From Corynebacterium auriscanis (GTDB taxonomy: Bacteria; Actinomycetota; Actinomycetes; Mycobacteriales; Mycobacteriaceae): 64,000 nt of DNA. Positions within the stretch are counted from its first letter, which is position 1; the number at the start of each line of letters is the position of its first letter. The position numbers were made by a program, and so were the translations under genes. Below the pieces are notes generated by a model that was not told the DNA's origin, ran no database searches, and saw only the letters and a program-made list of their open reading frames with translations. Of this stretch, positions 7,954 through 15,886 are shown one piece after another. The stretch is from contig NZ_CP047046.1 in the NCBI RefSeq assembly GCF_030408435.1, positions 2,028,572 through 2,092,571 of the forward strand. The letters are read 5' to 3'.

Positions 7954-8011
7954 AATGTGCAGCAGAACTCTGACAAAATCACGCGTTTTTGTTGGACTTC
8001 TGCTGCACATT
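7954..8011. repeat. 58-bp palindromic element, copy 1 (convergent gene junction)
   Basis: Perfect 14-bp terminal arms, AATGTGCAGCAGAA (7954-7967) and TTCTGCTGCACATT (7998-8011), flank a partly self-complementary core with GACAAAA and TTTTGTT. A second copy, differing at seven positions, lies at 33524-33581. Both copies sit between convergent genes. It may work as a bidirectional terminator or be a small non-autonomous mobile element. The surrounding gap, 7874-8122, holds nothing else recognisable. Confidence 0.9.
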
Positions 8012-8122
8012 CGTTGTTCAGCGCGAAAAACACCGTCGGCGATGTAAAGCACCCGGATTCCTACCCCCCAACAACCTCCCTCGCAGAGTTGATTACCCAC
8101 AGTGGAACACCACCCCAAAGAA

Positions 8123-9034
8123 CTAGATGCGGATTTTCCCGCCGAAAACCAGTTTTCCGTTGAGGTATCGCGTGAGGAAAGCGGGCGAGAAGTGGCTGGT
8201 CTGCAACAACACCGCCGCCTGCGCTCCCACCGCGTGATGAACCTTGGCTGGGATACTGCGACCCCCGTTGACCACATCTAAGATCTTCTGCGCCACCTGC
8301 TGTGGTGTGTTGTGCACACCCAATCGTGTCATCCCCACCGTGCGATCTTTGGCAATCATATTGGTATTCGCGTACAGCGGGAAGATACTAGAGACCAGAA
8401 CCCCGCGCGCAGCCCACTCAACTTCCAAGGCCTCGGTGATACCCCGCACTGCGAACTTCGTCGCAGAATAGGTAGCCATTTCCGGCGTGCCATAAATCGC
8501 CGATGCACTGCACAAATTAACCAAATGAGCCCCGCCATCTGCGGCACTCAAGTATGGCAACGCAGCACGGGCACCGAACAACACACCTTTGACGTTCACA
8601 TCAACCAGCTGGGCATCCCGCTCAAAACTGCCCTGATCGGCAAAATCCCCCGCATACAGCACACCGGCATTGTTGATCAGCACGTTGATCCCGCCACCGT
8701 GGCCAGCAGCGAAATCGCGCAGTGTGTTCTGCCACGATTCTGCATCGCGCACGTCCAAGAATCCCGTGTCGATTATCCCGCGCACACCGTTGCCTCCGCC
8801 GGGTTTGCCGTTCCACTCCGCAACCCAGGCCTCTAACCGCTCCACGTCCACGTCATAAGCACCCACCTGCCAGCCCGCACAGGAAAACGTCTCAGCAATT
8901 GCACGGCCAAACCCCTGTGCAGCTCCGGTAACAACGACAGTGCCACTGGTGAGGCCACTGTTGTTGCGCTGGGCTCGATCGCTTTTATTCCGCTCCCACA
9001 CGTTCTTTCCACGATTTATTAGCGCATTAAACAT
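8123..9034 (-). CDS. Short-chain dehydrogenase/reductase (SDR)
   Basis: A classical SDR of about 303 residues. The cofactor-binding TGAAQGFG motif is near residue 35, NNAG occurs in INVLINNAGVLYAG, and the catalytic Tyr and Lys are in YSATKFA, preceded by a Ser in NLCSAS. Substrate is not predictable; the C. glutamicum region beside its sugar importer also has an SDR gene. The reading frame stays open to 9364, but the segment upstream of ATG 9034 (MFNALINRGK) is Arg/Cys-rich and unlike SDRs, so it is excluded. It converges with the importer cluster across the palindromic element. Confidence 0.88.
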   Translation of the reverse strand: MFNALINRGKNVWERNKSDRAQRNNSGLTSGTVVVTGAAQGFGRAIAETFSCAGWQVGAYDVDVERLEAWVAEWNGKPGGGNGVRGIIDTGFLDVRDAESWQNTLRDFAAGHGGGINVLINNAGVLYAGDFADQGSFERDAQLVDVNVKGVLFGARAALPYLSAADGGAHLVNLCSASAIYGTPEMATYSATKFAVRGITEALEVEWAARGVLVSSIFPLYANTNMIAKDRTVGMTRLGVHNTPQQVAQKILDVVNGGRSIPAKVHHAVGAQAAVLLQTSHFSPAFLTRYLNGKLVFGGKIRI

Positions 9035-9063
9035 ACCTTCGAGTATGCACCACTGGTCGACTG

Positions 9064-10254
9064 TTAGGGACGGGACCGGGAAACTATGCGGGAGAATAAT
9101 TGAGGCAACCATACTTGCACCACGCTCGCAACGTACTCCCTCACATAAGCAGCAGGTCGCGCCCCAACGGGCGTTACCGCGCCCACGATCTGATAACACA
9201 CCTCTGGGAAAGCCCGCTGGGCACGTTGCGCATGCCACCGCGTGCGCGGTACGTGGAAATCGCTGGTCACCACGATGATCCTGTGTTCTTCGCCCATTAT
9301 TTCTCCGCCGCCTCGCTGCGCCCACGACCGGTTCGCTTCGCCATGATGCTCGCTGACTTGGCACTTTTCACCCGAATGGTCATGGGTCTGGCTTTGCTTG
9401 CCCGACCTCTCCTGTGTCCGATAGTCCAGCAGCATCCGCGTGCTATTGGCCAAGTTCTCTTCCGTACTGGTCGCCAGCTGCTCCTGCAAAACCACCCACC
9501 GCGCCCCGGGCACCCCCAGCTGCGCTTCCTCCAGCAAATATCTAGCCATGGCCGAGGCCTCAGAGCACGGCTCATCCGCCCCCTGTCCCCCACTTACGAT
9601 CAGCACTCCGCGGTCCTGAGCACCCTCCTGCCCCGCTACTCCGCCAGCCACCGTATCCAACCGCCGTGCCACCTGCACCCCGCGGTCCTGAGCACCCTCC
9701 TGCCCCACAACTCCGCCAGCCACCGTATCCAACCGCCGTGCCACTGGCACCCCGCGGTCCTGGAAGTTTTTCTCTGCCGCGTGACCACTGGCCGTGGCAT
9801 CCAACCGCCGGATCACCTGCACCGCGCGGTCCAACCGCCGCGCCAGCACCGGGCTCGGCCGATCCCCCGTAAGCCCCGCCCCCAACACAATGATCGCGTC
9901 CGCAGCTTCCACCTGCCGGTCGCTGATGGCCGCCTCACTCCCCAATTCTTTGGTCGACGCCACGCCCTTCACCACGAAGCGCGCAAAATGGTTCACCAGA
10001 CCCAACCACGCAAGGCATCCGGCCCCACCCAGGGCGCGAACGGGTCGGGACGAGGAGGCGTCGAAACAAAAAACCGCCGCACCCCACCCCCAGCTCAGCA
10101 ATGCCCCCGCAGTGCCCACCGACAACACGTGAGCCACAGCGCGTGGCATGCTCGCCCGCAATTGTGGCAGGTAGAAACGCCACACCGCGGCATAGCTGGC
10201 CGCACTTGTGAGCACACCCGGCAGCAACCACCGGGTCGGGTGCAACGCGACCAT
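9064..10254 (-). CDS. YdcF-like (DUF218) membrane protein with repeat insertion
   Basis: Two or more N-terminal membrane segments (for example LLPGVLTSAASYAAVWRFYL) precede a DUF218 domain: DAIIVLGAGL, then VLIVSGGQGADEP, then RIIVVTSDFHVPRTRW. DUF218 proteins are linked to envelope metabolism in other bacteria. The domain is split by two insertions: three 24-residue tandem repeats between RRLDRAVQVI and LIVSGGQG, and a His/Gln/Glu-rich stretch before RIIVVTSD. ATG 10254 has a G-rich region just upstream; GTG 10281 is an alternative. The open frame beyond that overlaps purE and is not coding. Confidence 0.8.
   Translation of the reverse strand: MVALHPTRWLLPGVLTSAASYAAVWRFYLPQLRASMPRAVAHVLSVGTAGALLSWGWGAAVFCFDASSSRPVRALGGAGCLAWLGLVNHFARFVVKGVASTKELGSEAAISDRQVEAADAIIVLGAGLTGDRPSPVLARRLDRAVQVIRRLDATASGHAAEKNFQDRGVPVARRLDTVAGGVVGQEGAQDRGVQVARRLDTVAGGVAGQEGAQDRGVLIVSGGQGADEPCSEASAMARYLLEEAQLGVPGARWVVLQEQLATSTEENLANSTRMLLDYRTQERSGKQSQTHDHSGEKCQVSEHHGEANRSWAQRGGGEIMGEEHRIIVVTSDFHVPRTRWHAQRAQRAFPEVCYQIVGAVTPVGARPAAYVREYVASVVQVWLPQLFSRIVSRSRP
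9608..9823. repeat. 72-bp tandem repeat, three copies, within the YdcF-like gene
   Basis: Units begin at 9608, 9680 and 9752, each opening CCGCGGTCCTG. Two are nearly identical and the third (promoter-proximal in the gene) is more diverged. Because 72 is divisible by three, the repeat encodes a 24-residue unit beginning RRLD and containing QDRGV, and the frame is kept. Confidence 0.95.
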
Positions 10255-10315
10255 CGTGCCCCACCCCGTCGCAACCAACACGGGACCGAGACAGCGGACT
10301 AACAGACGGCGGATG

Positions 10316-10864
10316 CTAATTCCCCAACAGCTTTTGCTGTAGCTTACGATCCTTTTCCAGGACCTGGTCGCGCATATCTGCCTGGTAATCGACCATCTGC
10401 TGCATGAGGGCAGCATCGGCGACGGCGAGGGTGCGCACCGCCAACAAACCCGCGTTCTTGGCACCATCGATGGAAACGGTAGCGGTCGGCACACCTGCGG
10501 GCATCTGGACGATGGACAACAAGGAATCCAACCCATCGAGGTTGCCCAACGCACGTGGGATACCGATGACCGGAAGCGGAGTGGCCGCCGCCACCATTCC
10601 CGGTAAGTGAGCCGCGCCGCCAGCACAAGCGATAATTACTTTGATGCCTCGGGTGTGGGCCTCGCGAGCGTAATCCAACATGCGCTCCGGCGTGCGGTGG
10701 GCGCTGACCACACCAACTTCCATGGGGATATTGAATTCCGCGAGGACCTCGGCCGCGGGCTGCACCGTGGGCCAATCGGAATCCGAGCCCATGACGATGC
10801 CCACGAGCGGGCCGTTGTGGGACTTGGGGTTGTTCATGTTCTGCGCATTGTTGTTATCAGTCAT
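10316..10864 (-). CDS. purE: 5-(carboxyamino)imidazole ribonucleotide mutase PurE
   Basis: PurE class I converts N5-CAIR to CAIR in purine synthesis. The hallmark [12 protein letters not shown] loop is near residue 22, followed by SAHRTPERM with the catalytic His and by the [10 protein letters not shown] and PVIGIP segments. Length is about 182 residues from ATG 10864 (MTDNNNAQN). An ATG 10 codons upstream (10894) is possible, but both N-terminal extensions are low-complexity. It follows purK on the same strand, 68 nt apart, and the pair act in consecutive steps. Confidence 0.95.
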   Translation of the reverse strand: MTDNNNAQNMNNPKSHNGPLVGIVMGSDSDWPTVQPAAEVLAEFNIPMEVGVVSAHRTPERMLDYAREAHTRGIKVIIACAGGAAHLPGMVAAATPLPVIGIPRALGNLDGLDSLLSIVQMPAGVPTATVSIDGAKNAGLLAVRTLAVADAALMQQMVDYQADMRDQVLEKDRKLQQKLLGN

Positions 10865-10932
10865 GGTTTCGCATTCACTTTCGTCGTTGTCCATGGCGCG
10901 ATGTTGGGGTTTAACCCTTGTCTATCGCCTGG

Positions 10933-12267
10933 TTATGCCACCCAGCCGTCAGCCCATTGCGCCGAGACCAAGAATTGTGCGGCCAAACGGGCCTCTCGGC
11001 GCAGCTCTGTGGCGGTCTGCCCCGGGGCACTCGTCATGTTCACATGACCGATCTTGCGGTGTGGCCGCCAGTCTTTGCCGTACATGTGGATCTTGGCCTG
11101 TGGGAAACGCGCCCACACCACATCCATTCGCTGGCGCATGGGCATCTGCGGATCGTGTTCCCCACCCAGCACGTTGGCCATCACCGTGTACTCAGCCAGG
11201 GGCGTGGTCCGCCCCAATGGGCGATCCAACACGGCCCGCAAGTGCTGCTCAAACTGGCTGGTCACGCACCCATCCTGGGTCCAATGGCCGGTGTTGTGGG
11301 GGCGCATGGCCAACTCATTGACGATGATGGTTGGCTGGCCGACTTCATCGACGGTTTCAAACAGCTCTACCGCCAGCACACCCGTCACGCCCAATTCGCG
11401 GGCCACCATGCGGGCTAACTCCTCAGCTTCGTGCAGAATCGCGCTTTCAGTTTCCGGGGCGGGTGCAACGGCCTCCACGCAGATGCCGTTTTCCTGAACA
11501 CTTTCCACCACGGGCCAGCTGGCGATCTTTCCGCCGGGAGTGCGGGCAACCATGGCGGACAACTCGCGCACCAGTTGCACCTTCATCTCGGCCATGAGCG
11601 GCACGTCCTTGGCCAGCAGGTCGGTCACCAGGTCCTTGGCTTCTGCCACGGTTTCCGGGAACCATACTCCCTTGCCGTCGTATCCACCACGACGGGCCTT
11701 GAGGCATACTGCGCCCTTGGTGGCCTCGAAGAATCCCTCGATGTCCTGGGCGCTCGTAATTTCCAGGAATGGTGGGACGGGCGCGCCCAATTCGCGCAGT
11801 TTCTTGCGCATGACCAGCTTGTCCTGAGCGTGGATCAACGCGCTGGGCTGTGGTTGAACGTTCAGTCCCGCGTTGATCAGGTCATCGAGGAACTCGTTCG
11901 GTACATGCTCGTGGTCAAACGTGACCGCCGCGGCATCGCGGGATACTTCCTGAACGTGATCCCGATTGGTGTAATCCCCCAACACCACGTCAGCGCTGAC
12001 CTGAGCTGCCGACGCATCCGGGGTGCTAGCCAACACGCGTGCCGATAGCCCCAGCTCCACTGCCGCGTGCTGCATCATGCGCGCCAGCTGGCCATCGCCG
12101 ATGATCGTCACTAGAGGTGCACCCGGCGCGTGCGCACTTCCCCTCGACAGCGACCAATCCGCACGTGGCTGGTCCGGCGCGCCCCCACGGCCGTCTTTGG
12201 ATGCGGCCGGGTAATCGGAAGAAGTGTTCTGGTCAGCGGTTTCAGCAGTGTTCGTCACGGATCCCAA
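10933..12267 (-). CDS. purK: N5-carboxyaminoimidazole ribonucleotide synthase PurK
   Basis: PurK is an ATP-grasp enzyme making N5-CAIR from AIR, bicarbonate and ATP. Visible features are the N-terminal IIGDGQLARMMQHAA, the ATP-grasp segment CLKARRGGYDGKGVW, and the metal/ATP residues in LFETVD and VNELAMRPHNTGHWT. At 444 residues it is longer than usual because of an N-terminal, poorly conserved extension of about 50 residues before TIIGDG; the true start could be further in. The purK-purE arrangement matches other corynebacteria. Confidence 0.95.
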   Translation of the reverse strand: MGSVTNTAETADQNTSSDYPAASKDGRGGAPDQPRADWSLSRGSAHAPGAPLVTIIGDGQLARMMQHAAVELGLSARVLASTPDASAAQVSADVVLGDYTNRDHVQEVSRDAAAVTFDHEHVPNEFLDDLINAGLNVQPQPSALIHAQDKLVMRKKLRELGAPVPPFLEITSAQDIEGFFEATKGAVCLKARRGGYDGKGVWFPETVAEAKDLVTDLLAKDVPLMAEMKVQLVRELSAMVARTPGGKIASWPVVESVQENGICVEAVAPAPETESAILHEAEELARMVARELGVTGVLAVELFETVDEVGQPTIIVNELAMRPHNTGHWTQDGCVTSQFEQHLRAVLDRPLGRTTPLAEYTVMANVLGGEHDPQMPMRQRMDVVWARFPQAKIHMYGKDWRPHRKIGHVNMTSAPGQTATELRREARLAAQFLVSAQWADGWVA

Positions 12268-12297
12268 CTATAGTGCCCAGCCCCGACAACACCGAAA

Positions 12298-12834
12298 CTA
12301 AAACTGGCCAATCTGGTTGCGCAAAAGCTTGGTGAATTTTTTGGCATACGGGACTTGCCGAAGCACCACCGGCATCCGCGTTCCCGCCACGTACACGGAT
12401 ACTTCTTGCCCCCGGTGGCGGGCATCCACGATGTGCCCCAGTGGCACCTGGGCGATTTCACTGCGCAGGTGCCCTGTGGCGGTGATCAATCGTTGGTCAG
12501 TTAGCACCATGCGGGACCGTTGCCGGAATACCAAATGCCTAATGCATCGACGCCACGCCAAAATCACCCACAACACCAGCAGTGCTCGCCGCCCCCAGAC
12601 TAAGGAAATCAGGGTGTCATTCTGTGTTAAATCACCAGCCCTCGTGAGGGGGTTCGGTTCGAAACCGAGGATCTGTACCGATTGGCTGGCAATGTGCCCA
12701 TCAATCAACCCGATGGCCATCCAGATCAATCCGGTAATAAGGATCAGTTCCACGATCGGAAAGAATGCCGACCGCCTGCTGGGCGATAGCTCTGCCAGGA
12801 TGACCTCGTCTGGTTCAAACCGAACTTTTGCCAT
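12298..12834 (-). CDS. Membrane protein with bacterial PH-like domain
   Basis: Residues about 23-45 (FPIVELILITGLIWMAIGLI) and 85-100 form membrane segments, followed by a PH-like region (SRMVLTDQRLITATGHLRSE, then VPLGHIVDARH), the pattern of YdbS/YdbT-type bacterial PH proteins. The ATG at 12834 overlaps the birA stop by one base (TAATG), so it is translationally coupled to birA. The same birA-membrane protein-purK order occurs in C. glutamicum as I recall it. Molecular role is unknown. Confidence 0.85.
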   Translation of the reverse strand: MAKVRFEPDEVILAELSPSRRSAFFPIVELILITGLIWMAIGLIDGHIASQSVQILGFEPNPLTRAGDLTQNDTLISLVWGRRALLVLWVILAWRRCIRHLVFRQRSRMVLTDQRLITATGHLRSEIAQVPLGHIVDARHRGQEVSVYVAGTRMPVVLRQVPYAKKFTKLLRNQIGQF

Positions 12835-13919
12835 TAGGCGTAACCCCATTCAGACGTGCGGGAATCATCGTCGTCGGTGGCGCGGAGGTGCTCGACATCC
12901 CCTGCCGCTACCGTCAACCGTTGTCCGACCGCAATGGGGCGCGTACCCTCGTGGGCTTCCACCTTGATGATCAATTCACCGGATTTATCTAGGTCTTCGG
13001 CGATGCCCGTGACGAATTCATCCCCCGGCAGGAACGCCTTCACCCTGCTTCCGATGGTGGCTGACAGCTGCCGGTACCGGCCGATGACTGCCTCGGGGGC
13101 GCCACCCAGTTGGGTGAAGCGCTCCACATCGCGTGCCAAGTTATCCAGAATGTGGAATACAACGTCTTCGCGTTCTGGCAGTAGCGTGCGGCCGTCTCCC
13201 GCCGGGTCGGCAAGTGCATTCGGCCCGGCGGCCGCTCGGGCCTGCGCAGCTCGCTCTCCCTCTAAAGCAATACTCGTCGCGTGAGCCACCGGGAGCTCCT
13301 CGGTAGTCAGGTCATAATTCACACCAAAGCCCAAGACCACGACGGCTTCCTTCAACAGCGGGCTAGCCTGCCTTCCATTGACAGCGCTAGCTTCCACATT
13401 CGCAGCCTCCACCAAGATTCCGGCGAGCTTGCGCCCTTCCACTAACACGTCATTGGGCCATTTCAGCTCGGCGGGCAAACGCCGCCCGGCCGCCTCACTG
13501 GCCTCACGCACACCTTGAGCAATCGCCATGCCCGTCAACAGCGGCAGCAGCCCCATACTATCGACGTGGATTCCATACAACCGCAGCACCACGGAGGCGA
13601 TGATTTGCGAATGCTTGGGTGCCGTCCATGACCTGCCCATGCGACCGCGCCCAGCCAGTTGTTCCTCGGCCAGCAGCACACTCAGATGCGCTACCTGCCC
13701 GGACTGGTTATAAAAGTTGAATGTTTTTTTGCCGGTTCCCCCGCTCGCACCACCGGGGCGCTCTGCCCTAACGGCTTCGACGAGGTCCGTGTTCGTGGAG
13801 CCCGTGGCGTCGGTAAAGAAAGGGGTAAAGCCGATCGCGCGTAACCGTTCCCCCAGTGAGGCGGCGCTGAGAGCACGCCGGGAGATGCCACGAGCATGGC
13901 CAGCTGTTGGGGTGTCCAT
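12834..13919 (-). CDS. birA: Biotin--[acetyl-CoA-carboxylase] ligase BirA
   Basis: BirA attaches biotin to carrier domains, here most likely that of AccBC. Recognisable segments are TDATGSTNTDLVE, the GRGRMGRSWTAP adenylate-binding loop, LKWPNDVLVEGRKLAGILVE and VLGFGVNYDL. There is no N-terminal DNA-binding domain, so it is a class I enzyme without repressor function. An Ala/Gly/Asp-rich insertion lies around residues 220-240. ATG 13919 is used; a GTG at 13928 would nearly abut the divergent accD promoter. Confidence 0.95.
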   Translation of the reverse strand: MDTPTAGHARGISRRALSAASLGERLRAIGFTPFFTDATGSTNTDLVEAVRAERPGGASGGTGKKTFNFYNQSGQVAHLSVLLAEEQLAGRGRMGRSWTAPKHSQIIASVVLRLYGIHVDSMGLLPLLTGMAIAQGVREASEAAGRRLPAELKWPNDVLVEGRKLAGILVEAANVEASAVNGRQASPLLKEAVVVLGFGVNYDLTTEELPVAHATSIALEGERAAQARAAAGPNALADPAGDGRTLLPEREDVVFHILDNLARDVERFTQLGGAPEAVIGRYRQLSATIGSRVKAFLPGDEFVTGIAEDLDKSGELIIKVEAHEGTRPIAVGQRLTVAAGDVEHLRATDDDDSRTSEWGYA

Positions 13920-13943
13920 GCTCAACACAGTAAACTATCGCGC
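13920..13943. promoter_or_regulatory. Very short birA-accD divergent spacer with leaderless accD promoter
   Basis: Only 24 nt separate the two divergent start codons. TAAACT at 13931-13936 lies 7 nt before the accD ATG, the spacing expected for a -10 element of a leaderless transcript. The minus-strand promoter for birA must overlap accD coding sequence, so expression of the two genes may be interdependent. Confidence 0.45.
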
Positions 13944-15434
13944 ATGACTGCCTCCACGGACTCTACAAAACCGGACATGTCGACCACGGCTGGGAAGATT
14001 GCCGACCTGCGCAATCGCCTGACCGAGGCGCGAACCCCCATGGGTGAGGATTCCATCCGCGAGCGCCACAGCGCGGGCCTTTTGACCGCCCGCGATCGTG
14101 TGGAGGCATTGTTGGATGCGGACAGCTTCGTGGAAATCGATGCGCTGGCCCGCCACCGCGCCACCGCGTACGGCTCCGATAAATCTCGGCCGCTCACCGA
14201 CGGCGTAGTTTCCGGCCACGGCACCGTCGACGGCCGTCCCGTGTGCGTTTTCTCGCAGGACAGCACCATTTTTGATGGACAGCTAGGCGAAACCCACGGC
14301 GAGAAGATCCTCAAGGTTATACAGTTGGCCCTCAAATCGGGCACCCCACTGATCGGCATTTACGAGGGCACCGGCGCACGCCTTAAAGAGGGCGTGGCCG
14401 CGTTGGAGTATTTCTCCCGCATCCTTTCCCTGCAAAACCAGGCCTCGGGCGTGATTCCCCACATCGCCCTGGTGGCTGGTGCTGTATCGGGCCTAACTGC
14501 TCACAATGTTGCCTTGGCTGATGTGGTCGTGGAGGTCGCACAGGCGGGCCAGGTTTCGCTTGCTGCCGGTGCCGGTAGTTCTTTATCCGACGCCACGTCG
14601 GGCACGGCCCACGTTCAGGCTGAAGATGATCGGGCTGCGCTCGATCTGGTGGCTGATGTGCTTAGCTACTTGCCGTCCAACAACCGTGCCTTGCCCATTC
14701 GCGAGGACGAGGACGAGCGCCAGCCAGCGGCCGAGAACGCGGACCTCAACACCATCGTTCCGGACGAGGCCGCGCAGGCGTACTCCATGGCTACGGTCGT
14801 GGAGAACATTGTGGATGGTGGCAGCTTCCTAGGGTTACAAACCCAGTTCGCACCGCACATGTTAACTGGTTTCGCTCGGATTGATGGTCGCAGCGTGGGC
14901 ATTATCGCCAACCAGCCCGATCAAGGTGCCGGGGCGATCGATATCGATGCTGCGGAAAAGGCCGCGCGGTTTATACGGTTCTGCGATGCGTTCAACATCC
15001 CTCTAGTGACGTTCGTGGATTCGGCAGGTTTCACGCCCGATGCCGATGGTGCTGGGCTGGTCCGCAAGACCGCCAAGCTGTTCGCCGCCACGGCGGAGGC
15101 CAGCGTGGGCAAAATCGCGGTCGTCACCCGCAAGGCTTACGGTTCCGCATACTTGGCAATGGGTGCAAAGCGTATGGGGACGGACCTAGTGTTTGCGTGG
15201 CCAACTGCCGAAATTGCTGTGGCTGAGTTGGATGACCTAGTAATGGCAACGGGCAAGGATGAAGCCAGGATCACAGAAGATCAGATCAACCCTTACGCCG
15301 CCGCTGAACGCGGTTTGGTAGATGCCGTGATCGCCCCGGCCGATACGCGTAAGCAGATCGCCGATGGTCTGCTGCTCCTGGAGCGCAAGGCCGAGGATCG
15401 CTACCCGCGCAAGTACAGCAACATTCCTTTCTAA
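13944..15434 (+). CDS. Acyl-CoA carboxylase beta subunit (AccD), active-site motifs degenerate
   Basis: The 496-residue protein aligns with the carboxyltransferase subunits of acyl-CoA carboxylases (TTAGKIADLR, LTARDRVEALLD, GTPLIGIYEGTGAR, DAFNIPLVTFVD, RKAYGSAYLAMG, NPYAAAERGLVDAV). Two motifs that normally form the oxyanion holes are missing: the usual GACAGG is GAVSGL, and the GAxGAV block after WPTAEIAV is absent along with about 30 residues. The biotin-side region GPDVIKTVTGEE is replaced by an Ala/Gly/Ser stretch. It may be a structural partner of another AccD rather than a catalyst, as inferred in the findings. It is followed closely by accE. Confidence 0.88.
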   Translation: MTASTDSTKPDMSTTAGKIADLRNRLTEARTPMGEDSIRERHSAGLLTARDRVEALLDADSFVEIDALARHRATAYGSDKSRPLTDGVVSGHGTVDGRPVCVFSQDSTIFDGQLGETHGEKILKVIQLALKSGTPLIGIYEGTGARLKEGVAALEYFSRILSLQNQASGVIPHIALVAGAVSGLTAHNVALADVVVEVAQAGQVSLAAGAGSSLSDATSGTAHVQAEDDRAALDLVADVLSYLPSNNRALPIREDEDERQPAAENADLNTIVPDEAAQAYSMATVVENIVDGGSFLGLQTQFAPHMLTGFARIDGRSVGIIANQPDQGAGAIDIDAAEKAARFIRFCDAFNIPLVTFVDSAGFTPDADGAGLVRKTAKLFAATAEASVGKIAVVTRKAYGSAYLAMGAKRMGTDLVFAWPTAEIAVAELDDLVMATGKDEARITEDQINPYAAAERGLVDAVIAPADTRKQIADGLLLLERKAEDRYPRKYSNIPF

Positions 15435-15446
15435 AGGGGCTTATTT

Positions 15447-15881
15447 ATGACCGAGGATTCTCAGAACACTCCTGCCCAGGAGCACACGGACCAGGCGCCC
15501 AGTGGACAGATGCCCAGCGACCAGGCGCCCAGTGGTCAGATGCCCAGCGACCAGGTGCCTGCTGGCCAATCTCAGCCAGACCAGCGCCCGTCCGCCCATC
15601 ACACGTCGAACGATCTCCCACTGGAGCAGAGGGCTACTGGGCACAAGCAACCGCACCAGCGCCTGCACCGCACACACTACGAAGTCATCAAAGGCAGTCC
15701 AGATGATGCTGCCCTGACCGCACTCGATGAGGTGTTTCAGTCCGTAGCTGACCGCGCGGCTCACATTCAGGCTGGGAAAAAGCCCAACACGCGGGGGCGC
15801 TATGGTTTGCCAGAAGCAGGCCAGCGGGGCCGCACCGGCGCTCCCCTGCACCCGAATCCCATCGCATTCCGAAACTCCTAA
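15447..15881 (+). CDS. accE: Acyl-CoA carboxylase epsilon subunit AccE
   Basis: The C-terminal half (YEVIKGSPDDAALTALDEVF, then RGRYGLP) matches the small actinobacterial AccE subunit that bridges the biotinylated alpha and carboxyltransferase beta subunits. The first 80 residues are a Gln/Pro/Ser-rich tail with a 10-residue tandem repeat (QAPSGQMPSD; 30-bp units at 15491, 15521 and 15551). AccE proteins are usually below 90 residues, so this one is extended. It starts 12 nt after accD with an AAGGGG ribosome-binding site, and so is cotranscribed with it. Confidence 0.85.
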   Translation: MTEDSQNTPAQEHTDQAPSGQMPSDQAPSGQMPSDQVPAGQSQPDQRPSAHHTSNDLPLEQRATGHKQPHQRLHRTHYEVIKGSPDDAALTALDEVFQSVADRAAHIQAGKKPNTRGRYGLPEAGQRGRTGAPLHPNPIAFRNS

Positions 15882-15886
15882 CGGGC

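Noticed and set aside
9035..9364. Longer N-terminus for the SDR protein
   Set aside because: The extra 110 codons give an Arg/Cys-rich sequence without SDR similarity, and the SDR fold begins after ATG 9034.
9100..10302. 400-codon open frame on the plus strand
   Set aside because: Antisense to the YdcF-like gene; product is Pro/His/Arg-rich. It exists because the tandem repeats lack stops in this frame.
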